A DNA stretch of 64,000 bases from Amaricoccus solimangrovi (GCF_006385685.1 NZ_VFRP01000021.1:1-64000), one strand, 5' to 3'; positions 11,642 through 30,396 are shown, numbered from the stretch's first letter. Program-made: numbers and translations. Notes: generated from the sequence alone by a model not told the origin.

Positions 11642-12832
11642 TCAGGCCTCGAGCGCGGCGACGCCCGGCAGGGTCTTGCCCTCGAGCCATTCGAGGAAGG
11701 CGCCCCCCGCGGTCGAGACATAGGTGAAGCTCTCGGCCGAGCCGCTGGCGTTGAGCGCGGCGACCGTGTCGCCGCCGCCGGCGACCGAAAGGAGCCTGCC
11801 CGCCTTCGTCAGCGCCGCCGCCTCGCGCGCGGCCGCGTCGGTCGCGGTATTGAAGGGCGGGATCTCGAAGGCGCCGAGCGGGCCGTTCCAGACCAGCGTC
11901 CTGGCCGAGTCGAAGGCGGCCTTCACCGCCTCGGTCGCCGCGGGGCCGGCGTCGAGGATCATCTTGTCGGCCGGGCAGGCGTCGGCGGCCACGACCTCGG
12001 AGGCGGCGCCCGCCTTGAACTCGCCCGCCACGACCACGTCGGAGGGCAGGAGCAGCGCGCAGTTCGCGGCCTTCGCCTTCGCCATGATCTCCTTCGCGGT
12101 GCCGGTCATCTCATGCTCGCAGAGCGACTTGCCGACGTCGATTCCCTCGGCGGCGAGGAAGGTGTTCGCCATGCCGCCGCCGATGACGATCGAATCGACC
12201 TTGTCGATCAGGTTGCCGAGCAGTTCGAGCTTGGTCGAGACCTTGGCGCCGCCGACCACGGCGACCACGGGATGCTCGGGCTTGCCGAGCGCCTTCTCGA
12301 GCGCCATCAGCTCCGCCTGCATCAGCCGCCCCGCGCAGGAGGGCAGCAGGCGCGCGATGCCCTCGGTCGAGGCATGGGCGCGGTGCGCCGCGGAGAAGGC
12401 GTCGTTGCAGTAGACGTCGCCGAGCGCCGCGAGCTGTTTCGCGAATTCGGGATCGTTCTTCTCTTCCTCGGCGTGGAAGCGCGTGTTCTCGAGCAGCAGG
12501 ATACCGCCGTCGGGCAGATCCTTCACCGCGGCCTCGGCGGTCGGGCCGACGCAATCCTCGGCGAAGAGGATCGCCTGGCCCAGCACCTCGGCGAGCGCCG
12601 GCAGCGTGACGCGGAGGCTCATCGAGGGCGTGACCTTGCCCTTCGGCCGGCCGAAATGGGCGAGCAGCACGGGCCGCCCGCCCTTGGCGAGGATGTCCTG
12701 GATCGTCGGGGCGATGCGTTCGATCCGGGTCGCGTCGGTGACCTCGCCGTTTTCGACGGGAACGTTGATATCGACCCGGGTCAGGACGACCTTTCCGTCG
12801 AGATCGATGTCGTCGAGCGATTTCCAGCCCAT
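11642..12832 (-). CDS. pgk: Phosphoglycerate kinase
   Basis: A 396-residue glycolytic kinase of normal length that moves phosphate between 1,3-bisphosphoglycerate and ADP. The N-domain substrate motif [10 protein letters not shown], the basic patch HFGRPKG, the hinge and nucleotide region GGAKVSTK, and the C-terminal GGGDTVAAL are all present. GAGGGGG lies before the ATG. It starts 37 bases after the tkt stop; I see no glyceraldehyde-3-phosphate dehydrogenase gene anywhere in the window. Confidence 0.97.
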   Translation of the reverse strand: MGWKSLDDIDLDGKVVLTRVDINVPVENGEVTDATRIERIAPTIQDILAKGGRPVLLAHFGRPKGKVTPSMSLRVTLPALAEVLGQAILFAEDCVGPTAEAAVKDLPDGGILLLENTRFHAEEEKNDPEFAKQLAALGDVYCNDAFSAAHRAHASTEGIARLLPSCAGRLMQAELMALEKALGKPEHPVVAVVGGAKVSTKLELLGNLIDKVDSIVIGGGMANTFLAAEGIDVGKSLCEHEMTGTAKEIMAKAKAANCALLLPSDVVVAGEFKAGAASEVVAADACPADKMILDAGPAATEAVKAAFDSARTLVWNGPLGAFEIPPFNTATDAAAREAAALTKAGRLLSVAGGGDTVAALNASGSAESFTYVSTAGGAFLEWLEGKTLPGVAALEA

Positions 12833-12869
12833 GTAGCCCCCTCAAACTGCCGGCCGGAAGGGCCGGCGA

Positions 12870-14888
<2,019 letters not shown>

Positions 14889-15101
14889 GGCTGCGGGCCT
14901 TCTTGTTATGGCGCGCGGGGGCCCCCCGCGGGCGACTTGCGCACTGATAGCAGGCGATTCCGGCGGGTCAAGGCGGTTCTGGCGCCATTCCGCGCCGGAA
15001 TCCGCCCGTTCGGCGCGCCCGGGCCCGTTCGGCGGCACGCGCAGATTGCATTGCGGCAAGGCACTGCCTAAAACGGCTGGGTCATCGTTGAAGGCGCGGA
15101 T

Positions 15102-15365
15102 ATGAGTCAGATCACAGAGCTCGAGGACCAGATCACCGGGGCGCTGGACCGCCTGCGCGCCGCGCTCGACGCGCGCGCCGCCCAGGCCGCGGCCCAGTCC
15201 GACGGGCCCGACCCGAAGGAGCGGATCGCGGCGCTGGAGGGCGAGAAGGCCGAGCTGGAGAACGAGCTCGAACGGCTGCAGGCGAAGCGCGACAAGGATG
15301 TCGCGGCGCTCGACGACCTGATCGCCCAGTTGAAGCCGCTGATCCAGGAGGTCGGAGATGCCTGA
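15102..15365 (+). CDS. Small coiled-coil protein upstream of zapA (ZapB-like)
   Basis: An 87-residue protein predicted to be almost entirely coiled coil, with an Ala-rich N-terminal half and the repeat-like helix [18 protein letters not shown]. It overlaps the zapA start by eight bases, which suggests coupled translation. Short coiled-coil proteins encoded just before ZapA are common in alphaproteobacteria, and a Z-ring role is likely by context. I would not call it ZapB by homology. Confidence 0.75.
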   Translation: MSQITELEDQITGALDRLRAALDARAAQAAAQSDGPDPKERIAALEGEKAELENELERLQAKRDKDVAALDDLIAQLKPLIQEVGDA

Positions 15366-15798
15366 ACTGCTGCTTGAGATCGGGGGGCGGATGTTCGAGG
15401 TCGCCTGCGAGCCCGGTCAGGAGAACTCGCTCCACCGCGCCGCGCGCCTGCTCGACACCGAGGCGACCAAGGTCGAGACCGCGATCGGGCGCCAGCCGGA
15501 GAAGCGGACGCTGCTGCTCGCGGGGCTGATGCTCGCCGACACGACGAGCAGCCTCGAGGACCGGCTGGCCGCGACCGAGGACCGGCTGCGCAGCGCCGAG
15601 GAGCGGGTGCGGATCGCCGAGGCGAAATCGGCGATGCTGGCCGCGAACGCGCTGAAGATGGAGACGGAGGCGACGCATCGCATCTCCGCCGCCGATATCG
15701 AGAAGCTGCGCGAGGAGAACGAGGGCGCGGTGCTCGCGCTCACCCGCGTGCTGCAGGAGGTGAACGAACTGGCCGCGCGCGTCGAGAGCGGCGAGTGA
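15358..15798 (+). CDS. zapA: Cell division protein ZapA
   Basis: A 146-residue protein. The N-terminal globular part ([18 protein letters not shown], residues 4-21) matches ZapA, and a long coiled coil follows to the end. ZapA bundles FtsZ filaments at mid-cell. It is longer than gammaproteobacterial ZapA (about 109 residues), which seems normal for this lineage. It is the second gene of a two-gene unit and is followed by a strong hairpin. Confidence 0.9.
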   Translation: MPELLLEIGGRMFEVACEPGQENSLHRAARLLDTEATKVETAIGRQPEKRTLLLAGLMLADTTSSLEDRLAATEDRLRSAEERVRIAEAKSAMLAANALKMETEATHRISAADIEKLREENEGAVLALTRVLQEVNELAARVESGE

Positions 15799-15807
15799 AC
15801 GAAAGAG

Positions 15808-15855
15808 GGCGGATCCCGGTCCGCCCCCGAAGCGGCGGGCGGACCGGGGTCCGCC
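15808..15855. terminator. 19-bp bidirectional terminator hairpin between zapA and grxD
   Basis: Arms 15808-15826 and 15837-15855 pair over 19 bp with a single T-G wobble and a ten-base loop. It lies in the gap between convergent genes and probably ends both transcripts, although there is no T run. Confidence 0.7.
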
Positions 15856-15862
15856 GCCCCGC

Positions 15863-16246
15863 TCAGCTGTTGGCTTCGCGGATCTTCTCGGCCGCGGCCG
15901 CGTCGAAGGCGATGCCGTTCTCGCTCAGGAGCTGGTCGAGCTCGCCCGAGAGCGTCATCTCGGTCACGATGTCGCAACCGCCGACGAATTCGCCCTTCAC
16001 GTAGAGCTGCGGGATCGTCGGCCAGTCCGAGAAGCTCTTGATCCCGTCGCGGATCGCCGGATCGGCCAGCACGTCCACGTCCTTCCAGGCGATGCCCATG
16101 TAGTTGAGCACGCCCGCCACCCGGCTCGAGAAGCCGCATTGCGGCATCGAGGCGGTGCCCTTCATGAAGAGCACCACGTCGTTCGCGGTGATCTCGGCGC
16201 GGATCTGGTCGTGCGCCGCCGTCTGCGTCGTCGTCTCGGTCGTCAT
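15863..16246 (-). CDS. grxD: Monothiol glutaredoxin, Grx4 family
   Basis: A 127-residue glutaredoxin with the monothiol active site CGFS at residues 37-40, preceded by the conserved Lys of VVLFMKG and followed by [18 protein letters not shown], which binds glutathione. Grx4-type proteins carry [2Fe-2S] clusters and pair with BolA proteins in iron homeostasis. The bolA gene lies seven bases upstream in the same operon. The first 12 residues are a Thr-rich, probably disordered tail. Confidence 0.96.
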   Translation of the reverse strand: MTTETTTQTAAHDQIRAEITANDVVLFMKGTASMPQCGFSSRVAGVLNYMGIAWKDVDVLADPAIRDGIKSFSDWPTIPQLYVKGEFVGGCDIVTEMTLSGELDQLLSENGIAFDAAAAEKIREANS

Positions 16247-16253
16247 CTGTCGG

Positions 16254-16496
16254 TTACTCCGGTGCCTTGGTCGTCAGCGCGAGCGCGTGCAGCTCGCCGT
16301 TCGAACCATCCATCTTTCCCTTGAGGGCCGCGTAGACGAGCTGGTGCTGCCTCACCCGGTTCAGCCCGCGGAATTCCTCCGCCGTCACGGTCGCCGCGTA
16401 GTGGTTGCCGTCGCCGGCGAGGTCGGTGATCTCGACCCTGGCGGTCGGGAAAGCCTCCCGGATCAGATGTTCGATGTCAGCGGCTTCCATCGCCAT
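16254..16496 (-). CDS. bolA: BolA-family protein
   Basis: An 80-residue protein of the BolA fold with the conserved helix and loop [16 protein letters not shown] and invariant His51. BolA proteins bind a [2Fe-2S] cluster with monothiol glutaredoxins, and grxD is directly downstream. AGGAG upstream favours the ATG at 16496; a second ATG two codons later is possible. Ending [12 protein letters not shown] is typical of the short BolA2-like group. Confidence 0.94.
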   Translation of the reverse strand: MAMEAADIEHLIREAFPTARVEITDLAGDGNHYAATVTAEEFRGLNRVRQHQLVYAALKGKMDGSNGELHALALTTKAPE

Positions 16497-16597
16497 GGCG
16501 GCGGCTCTCCTCGCAAGTCTTGGAACAAATCTAGGTCGGGGCGGGCGCGCGTGCAAGGCCGCGCCCCGGCCGATGGACGCACCGACGCCTGGGCGGA

Positions 16598-17536
16598 TCA
16601 GTCGTGGATGAAATCGCCGAAGGAGCGCGGGCCGTCGCCGGTCTCGAACTCGCCCGTCACCTTCATCGCCACGGGGTCGATCCGGCTCATCGTGTTGTCG
16701 AACCAGTTCGCGACATAGAGCGTCCCGCCGTCCTTCGTCGCCTCGATCCCCTCGGGATAGTCGCCCACCTCGATCTCTCCCAGCGGCTCGAGGCTCGCGA
16801 GGTCGAAGACGGTCAGGTCCGAGCCGTAGGAATTGGTGACGAAGCCGCGGCCCCGGGCGAGCGCGACCTTGTAGGGCCGCTCGTCCGTCTTCACGGTCCC
16901 GACCACCTTGCGCGCGGCGATGTCGATGACGCTCACCTGGTTCGCGTAGACGTCCGCCGTGTAGGCGCGCCGGCCCTCGGCGTCGATCGTGACGCCGAAC
17001 GGGTGCTGGCCGACCGGGATCACGGCGAGGCGCGTGAGCGTCTTCGCATCGATCACGCTCACCTGGTCGCTGTCGCGGTCGGCCGTCAGGATCGTCGCCC
17101 CGTCGGGCGTGACCGCGATGCCCGATGGTCCCTCGCCGGTCTCGACCGAGCCCTCGACCGCGCCGTCGCGGAGCACGCTCAGGCGGCCGCCGTACCAGTC
17201 GGCGACGTAGATCTCGTCGGTGACGGGATTGGCGGCGATGCCGAGCGGGCCGCCGCCGACCTCGATCGGCGTCAGCGCCGCCGTCTTCGGGTTGATCGCC
17301 GTGACCCGGCCGTTCTCGGGGCTCGTCACGTAGACGAGGCCCGAGGGCGCGACCGCGACGCCGGCGGGCGCCCCGGGGATCGACCATTCGCGCAGCTTCT
17401 CCCCGGTCGCGAGATCGACCTCCCAGACCGAATTCGCGCCCTGGTTGGTGACGAAGCCCAGTTCCGCGCGCGCCGCGCCGGGCAGCGCCGCGGCCAGTGC
17501 CAGGCAGAGGGCGGGGAGGGGGGAGGGGCGCCGCAT
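16598..17536 (-). CDS. Periplasmic YVTN-type beta-propeller protein
   Basis: A 312-residue protein with a signal peptide (basic MRRPS, hydrophobic LPALCLALAAALPG, cleavage after ARA near residue 24). Repeats of about 42 residues follow, of the YVTN type (YVTSPENG, YVADWYGG, YTADVYAN, YVANWFDN), which build a beta-propeller. Such proteins act as scaffolds or cofactor-related partners and some sit in periplasmic dehydrogenase clusters. No dehydrogenase is near. It begins five bases after a secreted SRPBCC protein gene, so the two probably work together. Function unknown. Confidence 0.85.
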   Translation of the reverse strand: MRRPSPLPALCLALAAALPGAARAELGFVTNQGANSVWEVDLATGEKLREWSIPGAPAGVAVAPSGLVYVTSPENGRVTAINPKTAALTPIEVGGGPLGIAANPVTDEIYVADWYGGRLSVLRDGAVEGSVETGEGPSGIAVTPDGATILTADRDSDQVSVIDAKTLTRLAVIPVGQHPFGVTIDAEGRRAYTADVYANQVSVIDIAARKVVGTVKTDERPYKVALARGRGFVTNSYGSDLTVFDLASLEPLGEIEVGDYPEGIEATKDGGTLYVANWFDNTMSRIDPVAMKVTGEFETGDGPRSFGDFIHD

Positions 17537-17541
17537 CGGGC

Positions 17542-18084
17542 TCAGTTCGTCTTCTCGATCTCGGATTTCAGCGCCGCCAGACCGGACTGGTAGAGCTTCG
17601 TCACCGCCGCGATCGCCGCCTCGTCGTTGAGTTCCGCCGGCGGATCGTTGTTCGGGAAGCCGCGGTAGAAGGCGCCCTTCCAGTGCACGGTGCTGCCGCC
17701 GTCGGGGCCGTCGTCCACCTCGATGGTCGAGGAATAGTTGGTGACCGGCAGGACCTTCACGTCGACCGACTCGATGCGGTACTTGTAGGAGCGTTTGGTG
17801 GCGTCGTACTTGTCGAGTACTTCGACGATCTTCGGGCCGCTGGCGTCGTTCAGCGTCAGCGTGCGTTCCGAATCGATCTCGTTGCCGTTGGTCGCCTCGG
17901 TCGAGACGACGCCGGGCAGCCAGGACATGTCGTCGAAATTGCCGACCCGGGCCCAGACCGTTTCGGGCGGGGCGGCGATGTCGATCGTCTCCTCGACCTT
18001 CTGGCGCACCGGGCCGTGCGCCGAGGCGGCGACGGGTGCGAGGGCGACCGCCAGGGCGGCGATCGCGACAGACACGAATTTCAT
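17542..18084 (-). CDS. Periplasmic SRPBCC-family protein (MxaD-like)
   Basis: A 180-residue protein with a clear signal peptide (MKFVSVAIAALAVALAPVAASA, cleavage near residue 22) and an SRPBCC/START-like fold: IDIAAPPETVWARVGNFDDMSWLPGV is the classic entry helix and strand. Secreted members include MxaD of methanol oxidation gene clusters, which is the closest resemblance I can name from the sequence. GGGAGG six bases before the ATG fixes the start. It forms a two-gene operon with the beta-propeller. Ligand unknown. Confidence 0.82.
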   Translation of the reverse strand: MKFVSVAIAALAVALAPVAASAHGPVRQKVEETIDIAAPPETVWARVGNFDDMSWLPGVVSTEATNGNEIDSERTLTLNDASGPKIVEVLDKYDATKRSYKYRIESVDVKVLPVTNYSSTIEVDDGPDGGSTVHWKGAFYRGFPNNDPPAELNDEAAIAAVTKLYQSGLAALKSEIEKTN

Positions 18085-18135
18085 GGTTCCTCCCACGCGG
18101 GTTCCCGCTCGCGGCGGATGTTGGACCCCCGCCCG

Positions 18136-20343
<2,208 letters not shown>

Positions 20344-20687
20344 GAATGATCCCCGTGGGTCGCTCCGATGCCCGCTTTTACTGGCGCGCGCCGGGGAGTG
20401 AAAGGGGGCCGGGGGCCGGGATCGGACGGAAGGACCAAGGCGAAGGTGCGTATTGCGCCACCGGCCGATCCGCGGTTCCCTGCGCCCGATGGAGTTCTGG
20501 TTCCGCGGCAAAATTGGGCGGCGACGGCTTTCGGCGTCCGGTCTTTGGCCAGTTCCGCGAAAGAGGGCGGCCTTCGTCCCCAAAGGCGGGACGGGGCGGC
20601 GATCTTGCTCCATGAAGGACATCGGGAAGGACATCGGGCGAAAGGGCTCCGTCCGACCGACCGAAATTCTCGTGGCAGGGGGCAAGC
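20344..20687. other. 344-base divergent intergenic region between purL and ppc
   Basis: This gap holds the promoters of purL (leftward) and ppc (rightward). I see no recognisable RNA gene or ORF with a credible ribosome site. The only clear structure is a perfect 12-base tandem repeat at 20615-20638. A PurR-type palindrome was not obvious by eye. Confidence 0.6.
20615..20638 (+). repeat. Perfect tandem 12-base repeat upstream of ppc
   Basis: AAGGACATCGGG occurs twice back to back, 50 bases before the ppc start. It could be a replication-slippage duplication or a paired regulator site. Confidence 0.7.
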
Positions 20688-23465
20688 ATGGCTGCAGATG
20701 GGGAAACGCGGATCAGCGCGCCGGCGACGGAGGAGGACGAGGCCATCCGCTTTCTCGGCCGGCTTCTCGGCAACACCCTCCGCGCCCAGGAGGGCGGGCT
20801 CGCCTACGAGACGATCGAGGAGATCCGCCGCGCCTCGGTCGAGCTGCACCGGGTCGGCGACGAGGCGGCCTATCAGCGGCTGCACGACATGATCGCCGCG
20901 CTGCCGGAGGACCTGACGCTGCAGGTGCTGCGGGCCTTCACCTATTTTCTGCACCTGCTCAACATCGCGCAGGACGAGCAGATCCTCATCGATCATCGCG
21001 CCGCCTCCGGCCAGCCGTTGGCCGATGCGATCGACGCGGCGCGCGGCGCGGGGCTTTCCGATACCCAGATCGCGGCCTTCTTCCGCGAGGCGCTGGTCAG
21101 CCCGATCCTCACCGCGCATCCGACCGAGATCCGGCGGCAGAGCACGATGCGCGCGGAATTCGCGCTCTCGCGCCTGCTCGACGAGCGCATCCAGGCCCGC
21201 CGGGTGGGGCGCGACAGTTCGGAGATCGAGAAGGGGATCGAGCGCGAGGTCGAGACGCTCTGGCAGACGCATCTGCTGCGCCGCTCGAAACTCAGCGTCA
21301 CCGACGAGATCAAGAACAGCCTCGCCTATTACGACCACACCTTCTTCCGCGCGGTGCCGAAGCTGCAGGACACGCTGCTGAAGGCGCTGGGCAGGACCAC
21401 CTTCGGCTATGACTTCCCCGCCTTCCTGCGCGTCGGAACCTGGATCGGCGGCGACCGCGACGGCAATCCCTTCGTGACCGAGGAGGTGCTGCGCGAATGC
21501 TTCCGGCTCCAGGCCGGCCGCGCGCTGCGCCACTATCTCGAGGAGGTTCACCGGCTGGGCGCCGAGCTTTCGATGTCGGCGCGGGTGGTGCGGGTGAGCG
21601 ACGAGCTTCAGGCGCTGGCCGACGCCTCGCCCGACATGTCGCATCACCGGCAGGACGAGCCGTATCGCCGGGCGCTGATCGGGATCTATGCCCGGCTCGC
21701 CGCGACGCTGAAGGAGATCGACCCGCTGACGCCGATGTCGCTCGCGACCGTCGATCCCAAGATCGGGCCGTCGATGCCGACGACGCCCGGCGAGCCCTAT
21801 GCGAAGGCCGAGGATCTGCTGCGCGAACTCGACGTGATCGACCGGTCGCTCCGCGCGCATCAGGCGATCGCCGTCGCCGATGGCCGGCTGCTCGACCTGC
21901 GCCGCAAGCTCAGAAGCTTCGGCTTCCACCTCGCGAGCGTCGACCTGCGGCAGAACTCGGCGGTGCACGAGGCCACCGTGGCCGAGCTCTTCGAGGCGAT
22001 CGAGCCCGGAAGCGACTATCTCGGCATGGACGAGGCGGCGCGCGTCGCGGCGCTGCGGCGCGAACTCAACTCGCCCCGCTCGCTGATCCGGCCGTTCTGG
22101 ACCTATTCGGAGAAGACCGCCGGCGAGCTTGGCCTCTTCCGCGCCGCGAAGGAGATCATCGACCGGTTCGGCCCGAGGGCCATCGTCACCTCGATCATCT
22201 CGAACGCGCAGTCGGTCTCGGACGTGCTGGAACTCTGCGTGCTCCTGAAGGAGGCGGGGATCCTCGGGCTCGACGGCAAGTGCTCGGTCGCGATCGTGCC
22301 GCTCTTCGAGACCATCGCCGACCTCCAGAACGGCCCGGGCATCATGCGCGCGCTGTTCGACACGCCGGAATACCGCCGCGTCGTCTCCGCCCAGAAGAAC
22401 GAGCAGGAGATCATGCTCGGCTATTCCGACAGCAACAAGGACGGCGGCCTCGTCACCTCGAGCTGGGAGCTCTTCAAGGCGGAGCGGGCGCTGGTGGCGC
22501 TGTTCAGGGAAAGGGAGATCCGGCTCCGGCTCTTCCACGGCCGGGGCGGCTCGATCGGGCGGGGCGGCGGCCCGACGCGGGAGGCGATCATCGCCCAGCC
22601 GCCGGGCGCGGTCGCGGGCCAGATCCGGCTGACCGAGCAGGGCGAGGTCATCTCGTCGCGCTACTCGCATTCCGAGATCGGCTACGCGCATCTCGAGACG
22701 CTGGTCGCGGCGACGCTGGAGGCCACGCTGATGCCCGCCGCCGAGGCCTCGCTGGAGGAGCATGTCGGCATCATGGATGCGATGTCGGAACATGCCTTCC
22801 GCGCCTACCGGAGCCTCGTCTTCGAGACCGAGGGGTTCGAGGAGTTCTTCTGGTCCTCGACCGTGATCAGCGAGATCGCCGCGCTCAACATCGGCTCGCG
22901 TCCCGCCTCGCGCGCCAAGACGCGCTCGATCTCCTCGCTCCGCGCGATCCCCTGGGTGTTCTCCTGGGCGCAGTGCCGGATCATGCTGCCGGCCTGGTAC
23001 GGCTTCGGCTCGGCGGTCGCGGAATGGTGCGAGGCGAACGGCGATCCGGAGGGCGCGCGGCTCGCGGCGCTCAGCGCGGAATGGCCGTTCTTCCATGCGA
23101 TGGTCTCGAAGATCGACCTGATGATCGGCAAGAGCGATCTCGCAATGGCCGCCAACTACGCCGATCTCTGCGAGAACCGCGAGATCCGCGACCGGATCTT
23201 CGGGCGGATCACCCGCGAATGGGAACTGACGGTGCGCGCGCTCGAGATGATCACCGGCTCCTCGCCGGTGGAGCGCAACCAGGGCGGCGAGGCCAAGGCG
23301 AAGCTGCGCCACCGCACGCCCTATCTCGACGCGCTGAACCACATCCAGGTGGAACTGCTGAAGAAGACGCGGCTCGCGGGACCCGACGAGATGTCGGAGA
23401 AGACCCACCGCGGGATCCTGCTCTCGATCAACGGCGTCGCCTCGGGCCTGCGCAACACCGGCTAG
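20688..23465 (+). CDS. ppc: Phosphoenolpyruvate carboxylase
   Basis: A 925-residue enzyme that carboxylates phosphoenolpyruvate to oxaloacetate to refill the TCA cycle. Catalytic His144 lies in [27 protein letters not shown] and the glycine-rich loop [14 protein letters not shown] are intact. The chain ends with RNTG, the conserved C-terminus that contributes to allosteric control. The ATG at 20688 has a G-rich ribosome site (CAGGGGG). Single gene, followed by a strong hairpin. Confidence 0.98.
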   Translation: MAADGETRISAPATEEDEAIRFLGRLLGNTLRAQEGGLAYETIEEIRRASVELHRVGDEAAYQRLHDMIAALPEDLTLQVLRAFTYFLHLLNIAQDEQILIDHRAASGQPLADAIDAARGAGLSDTQIAAFFREALVSPILTAHPTEIRRQSTMRAEFALSRLLDERIQARRVGRDSSEIEKGIEREVETLWQTHLLRRSKLSVTDEIKNSLAYYDHTFFRAVPKLQDTLLKALGRTTFGYDFPAFLRVGTWIGGDRDGNPFVTEEVLRECFRLQAGRALRHYLEEVHRLGAELSMSARVVRVSDELQALADASPDMSHHRQDEPYRRALIGIYARLAATLKEIDPLTPMSLATVDPKIGPSMPTTPGEPYAKAEDLLRELDVIDRSLRAHQAIAVADGRLLDLRRKLRSFGFHLASVDLRQNSAVHEATVAELFEAIEPGSDYLGMDEAARVAALRRELNSPRSLIRPFWTYSEKTAGELGLFRAAKEIIDRFGPRAIVTSIISNAQSVSDVLELCVLLKEAGILGLDGKCSVAIVPLFETIADLQNGPGIMRALFDTPEYRRVVSAQKNEQEIMLGYSDSNKDGGLVTSSWELFKAERALVALFREREIRLRLFHGRGGSIGRGGGPTREAIIAQPPGAVAGQIRLTEQGEVISSRYSHSEIGYAHLETLVAATLEATLMPAAEASLEEHVGIMDAMSEHAFRAYRSLVFETEGFEEFFWSSTVISEIAALNIGSRPASRAKTRSISSLRAIPWVFSWAQCRIMLPAWYGFGSAVAEWCEANGDPEGARLAALSAEWPFFHAMVSKIDLMIGKSDLAMAANYADLCENREIRDRIFGRITREWELTVRALEMITGSSPVERNQGGEAKAKLRHRTPYLDALNHIQVELLKKTRLAGPDEMSEKTHRGILLSINGVASGLRNTG

Positions 23466-23473
23466 GCCGGCGG

Positions 23474-23513
23474 TCCGGATCTCCCCGCGGCACAGCCCGC
23501 GGGGAGATCCGGA
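23474..23513. terminator. 17-bp bidirectional hairpin between ppc and guaB
   Basis: Arms 23474-23490 and 23497-23513 pair perfectly over 17 bp with a six-base loop, nine bases after the ppc stop and five before the guaB stop. No T run, but the location between convergent genes fits a shared terminator. Confidence 0.75.
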
Positions 23514-23517
23514 GGCC

Positions 23518-26270
<2,753 letters not shown>

Positions 26271-26271
26271 G

Positions 26272-26298
26272 GGGCGCCCCGCCAAGGGCCGGGCGCCC
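26272..26298. terminator. Hairpin between the mscS-like gene and thiC
   Basis: The arms at 26272-26283 and 26287-26298 pair over 11 of 12 positions with a three-base loop. It lies between convergent genes and may end both transcripts. Confidence 0.5.
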
Positions 26299-26304
26299 GG
26301 TCCG

Positions 26305-28140
<1,836 letters not shown>

Positions 28141-28150
28141 TCACGGGATG

Positions 28151-28165
28151 CGCGCTTTCAGCGCG
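28151..28165 (-). promoter_or_regulatory. Hairpin between TPP riboswitch and thiC start
   Basis: A 6-bp stem (28151-28156 with 28160-28165) with a three-base loop lies between the aptamer and the thiC ribosome site. It may be part of the expression platform, but it is short and could be incidental. Confidence 0.35.
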
Positions 28166-28183
28166 GATATGAGCCATGGCACC

Positions 28184-28272
28184 GTCCCTCCGCCAGCGTG
28201 AACTGGATCAGGTTCAAAGGGTCACCGCGCGTTCTAGCGGTATCTCAGCCCCTTGCCGGGACTCCCCTGGTT
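28184..28272 (-). ncRNA. TPP (THI-box) riboswitch
   Basis: On the minus strand the thi-box elements appear in order: an AGGGGAGTC P1/P2 strand, GGGGCTGAGATACC, TGACCCTTTGAACCTGATC, CAGTTCA and CTGGCGGAGGGA. These pair as the TPP aptamer. It lies in the thiC leader and most probably hides the thiC ribosome site or ends transcription when thiamine diphosphate is bound. Confidence 0.96.
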
Positions 28273-28306
28273 AGGCCTCGCAATAGAGCGGCGAAGCGCC
28301 GCCGGG

Positions 28307-29056
28307 TCAACAGTCTACTTCCTCCGTCGCCTCCCCGGCCCTGGCCCCGCCGCGGAAGCCGGTCGCGACCACGAACTTCTCCGAGGAGTCGCTCCGGCTC
28401 GAGGGCGGCTTGACGTGGCGGACCTTGGCGAAGAGCCGGTTCAGCCGGGTGACGATGGAGGGATCGGCGCCGCCGCCGAGCACCTTGGCGACGAAGGTGC
28501 CGCCCGGGACCAGCACGTCCTCGCAGAGGTCGATCGCCGCCTCGACGAGGGCGGTGATGCGCATGTGGTCGGTGCGCGGATGGCCCGAGGCCGCCGCCGC
28601 CATGTCCGACATCACCACATCCGCCTGGCCGCCGAGCCAGTCGCGGATCTGTCCGTCCGCCCCCTCCTCGAGGAAGTCGAGCACGTGAAGCTCGGCCCCC
28701 GGGATCGGCTCGACCTCCTGCAGGTCGATGCCGAGGACGCGGCCCCGGGGCTTGCCCGCCCGCTCGCCGAGCGCGTTGACGCGCGCGACCGCGACCTGGC
28801 TCCAGCCGCCGGGGGCGTGGCCGAGATCCACGACGCGCGCGCCGGGCTTGAGGAAGCCGAACTTGTCGTCGATCTCGGTGATCTTGTAGGCCGCGCGGCC
28901 GCGGTAGCCCTCGGCGCGGGCGCGCTGGACATAGGGATCGTTCAGCTGGCGCTGGAGCCAGAGCGTCGAGGAGAGCTTGCGGCCCTTCGCGGTCTTCACC
29001 CGCACGGTCAGATCGCGGCGGCCGCGGCCCGAACCCTGTTTCCTGCTGTCGCTCAT
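28307..29056 (-). CDS. rlmE: 23S rRNA 2'-O-ribose methyltransferase RlmE (FtsJ)
   Basis: A 249-residue SAM-dependent enzyme that methylates U2552 (E. coli numbering) of 23S rRNA. The SAM loop [13 protein letters not shown] starts at residue 77, and the K-D-K-E tetrad is present at Lys58, Asp151, Lys191 and Glu226 with the spacing of E. coli RrmJ in its last three members. The Arg/Lys-rich N-terminal tail is longer than in E. coli. The start at 29056 is taken because the upstream in-frame stretch is low-complexity. It follows ppx by 80 bases. Confidence 0.94.
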   Translation of the reverse strand: MSDSRKQGSGRGRRDLTVRVKTAKGRKLSSTLWLQRQLNDPYVQRARAEGYRGRAAYKITEIDDKFGFLKPGARVVDLGHAPGGWSQVAVARVNALGERAGKPRGRVLGIDLQEVEPIPGAELHVLDFLEEGADGQIRDWLGGQADVVMSDMAAAASGHPRTDHMRITALVEAAIDLCEDVLVPGGTFVAKVLGGGADPSIVTRLNRLFAKVRHVKPPSSRSDSSEKFVVATGFRGGARAGEATEEVDC

Positions 29057-29136
29057 CTTCCGTCCGTTTCGGCGCTGGCCCGCCCCCTCTCTGCGCGGGC
29101 GGGGCGGCGGGGTCAAGCGTGGGGGCGGTCCCGGGC

Positions 29137-30264
29137 CTATTCGGGGCGCGGTCCGTCGCCGAAGGCGCCGTTGGCGCTCATCATCGCGAACAGCATCCCC
29201 TCGCGCAGCCCGCGGTCGGCGACCCGCATCGAGTCGGTCGGCCAGACCCGGAGCAGGGTCTGCAGGATCGCCGCGCCCGACATGATGAGTTCGGACCGGT
29301 CGCGTCCGAGGCCGACATCCGTCCGCCGCCCCTCGGGGCCGAGGCGCAGGAACCGGCCGATCACCTCGTCGATCGCCTTGGCGCTCAGATGCATCCCGTC
29401 CACCTTGCGCCGGTCGTAGCGGCGGAGCCCGAGATGGGCCGCGCCGACGGTGGTCACGGTCCCGGAGGTCCCGATCATCTGGAAGCCCGTGCTGTCGCGC
29501 TCGGCCAAGCCCTGGAGATAGGGTTTGAACCCGGTGATCTGCTCCTCGAAGAACCAGGACATGAGCGCGAAGCGCGCCGCGTCGTCGGCCACGTCGTTGT
29601 AGCGTTCGTGCAGCGTCGCGACGCCGAGCGGGACGGAGATGAAATCGACGATCCGCGCGCCGCGCGCCAGCGGTTCCGGCCCGACGCGAAGGTTGACGAT
29701 GGCCTGGGCGCGGCCCTCGGGCGGCACGTCGGAAAGGTCGATCCAGACGAGCTCGGTCGAGCCGCCGCCGATGTCGAAGACCAGCACCTGGGTCGCATCC
29801 TCCGCGACCAGCGGCGCGCAGGAGATGACCGCGAGCCGCGCCTCCTCCTCCGGCCGGATCACCTCGAGCCGGAGCCCGGTCTCGCGCGTCACGCGGGCGA
29901 GGAAATGCCGTCCGTTGCGCGCGCGCCGGCAGGCCTCGGTCGCGACGAGCCGCATCGTGCCGACCTGATAGCGGCGCAGCTTGTCCGCGCAGACCTCGAG
30001 CGCGGAGATCGTGCGCGCGATCGAGCCATGGGAGAGGTGGCCGGTCCGCTCGAGCCCCGAGCCGAGCCGGACCGATTTCGCAAATGCGTCCACGACGCGG
30101 AAATGCCCGCCTTCGGGGGTTGCGATCAGCATCCGGCAGCTGTTCGTGCCCAGATCGAGGGCTGCGTACAGCTCCGGTTCAGCCCGCGCAGGTTTACAAC
30201 CTGGGCGCTTTGGGGGCGCCGGTGCGACACGATCCTGCGCGGACACCTGAAGGTCCTGCGCCAT
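29137..30264 (-). CDS. ppx: Ppx/GppA phosphatase (exopolyphosphatase family)
   Basis: A 375-residue protein of the actin-like ASKHA fold with phosphate loops [12 protein letters not shown] near residue 36 and [13 protein letters not shown] in the middle. Family members cut phosphates from polyphosphate or pppGpp. It lacks the C-terminal HD-type extension of E. coli GppA and Ppx (about 500 residues), so it is the short form. It lies upstream of rlmE on the same strand, a pairing seen in related bacteria. The ribosome site before the ATG is weak. Confidence 0.9.
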   Translation of the reverse strand: MAQDLQVSAQDRVAPAPPKRPGCKPARAEPELYAALDLGTNSCRMLIATPEGGHFRVVDAFAKSVRLGSGLERTGHLSHGSIARTISALEVCADKLRRYQVGTMRLVATEACRRARNGRHFLARVTRETGLRLEVIRPEEEARLAVISCAPLVAEDATQVLVFDIGGGSTELVWIDLSDVPPEGRAQAIVNLRVGPEPLARGARIVDFISVPLGVATLHERYNDVADDAARFALMSWFFEEQITGFKPYLQGLAERDSTGFQMIGTSGTVTTVGAAHLGLRRYDRRKVDGMHLSAKAIDEVIGRFLRLGPEGRRTDVGLGRDRSELIMSGAAILQTLLRVWPTDSMRVADRGLREGMLFAMMSANGAFGDGPRPE

Positions 30265-30283
30265 TTGGTAACCGAGACATGCG

Positions 30284-30307
30284 CCGGCGGGTCAGTCCGC
30301 CGGTTTT
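30284..30307 (+). terminator. Rightward hairpin with T run in the ppx leader
   Basis: A 7-bp stem (30284-30290 with 30297-30303), six-base loop and TTTT on the plus strand have the form of an intrinsic terminator. No rightward gene ends here, because ppx and metF both run leftward. It may end an antisense RNA or be fortuitous. Confidence 0.35.
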
Positions 30308-30350
30308 GTCAAGAAAGTTACATGAGTGATGGACGCGACGCAAGGAGAGC

Positions 30351-30370
30351 CCCCGACGCTCACGTCGGGG
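30351..30370 (-). terminator. 8-bp hairpin after metF
   Basis: Arms 30351-30358 and 30363-30370 with a CTCA loop, 26 bases after the metF stop. T residues on the leftward side are sparse, so this is a tentative terminator. Confidence 0.5.
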
Positions 30371-30396
30371 TGTCCGCCACGCGCCGGCCGGAAGCC

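Noticed and set aside
14889-15101. Possible 6S RNA gene near zapA
   Set aside because: 6S RNA is often close to zapA, but neither this gap nor the 66-base gap after zapA shows the long, bubble-containing stem expected by eye. A covariance search would be needed.
20344-20685. In-frame 114-codon extension of purL upstream of its start
   Set aside because: The extension is Arg/Pro-rich without family similarity, whereas the ATG at 20343 has a ribosome site and gives the normal PurL N-terminus.
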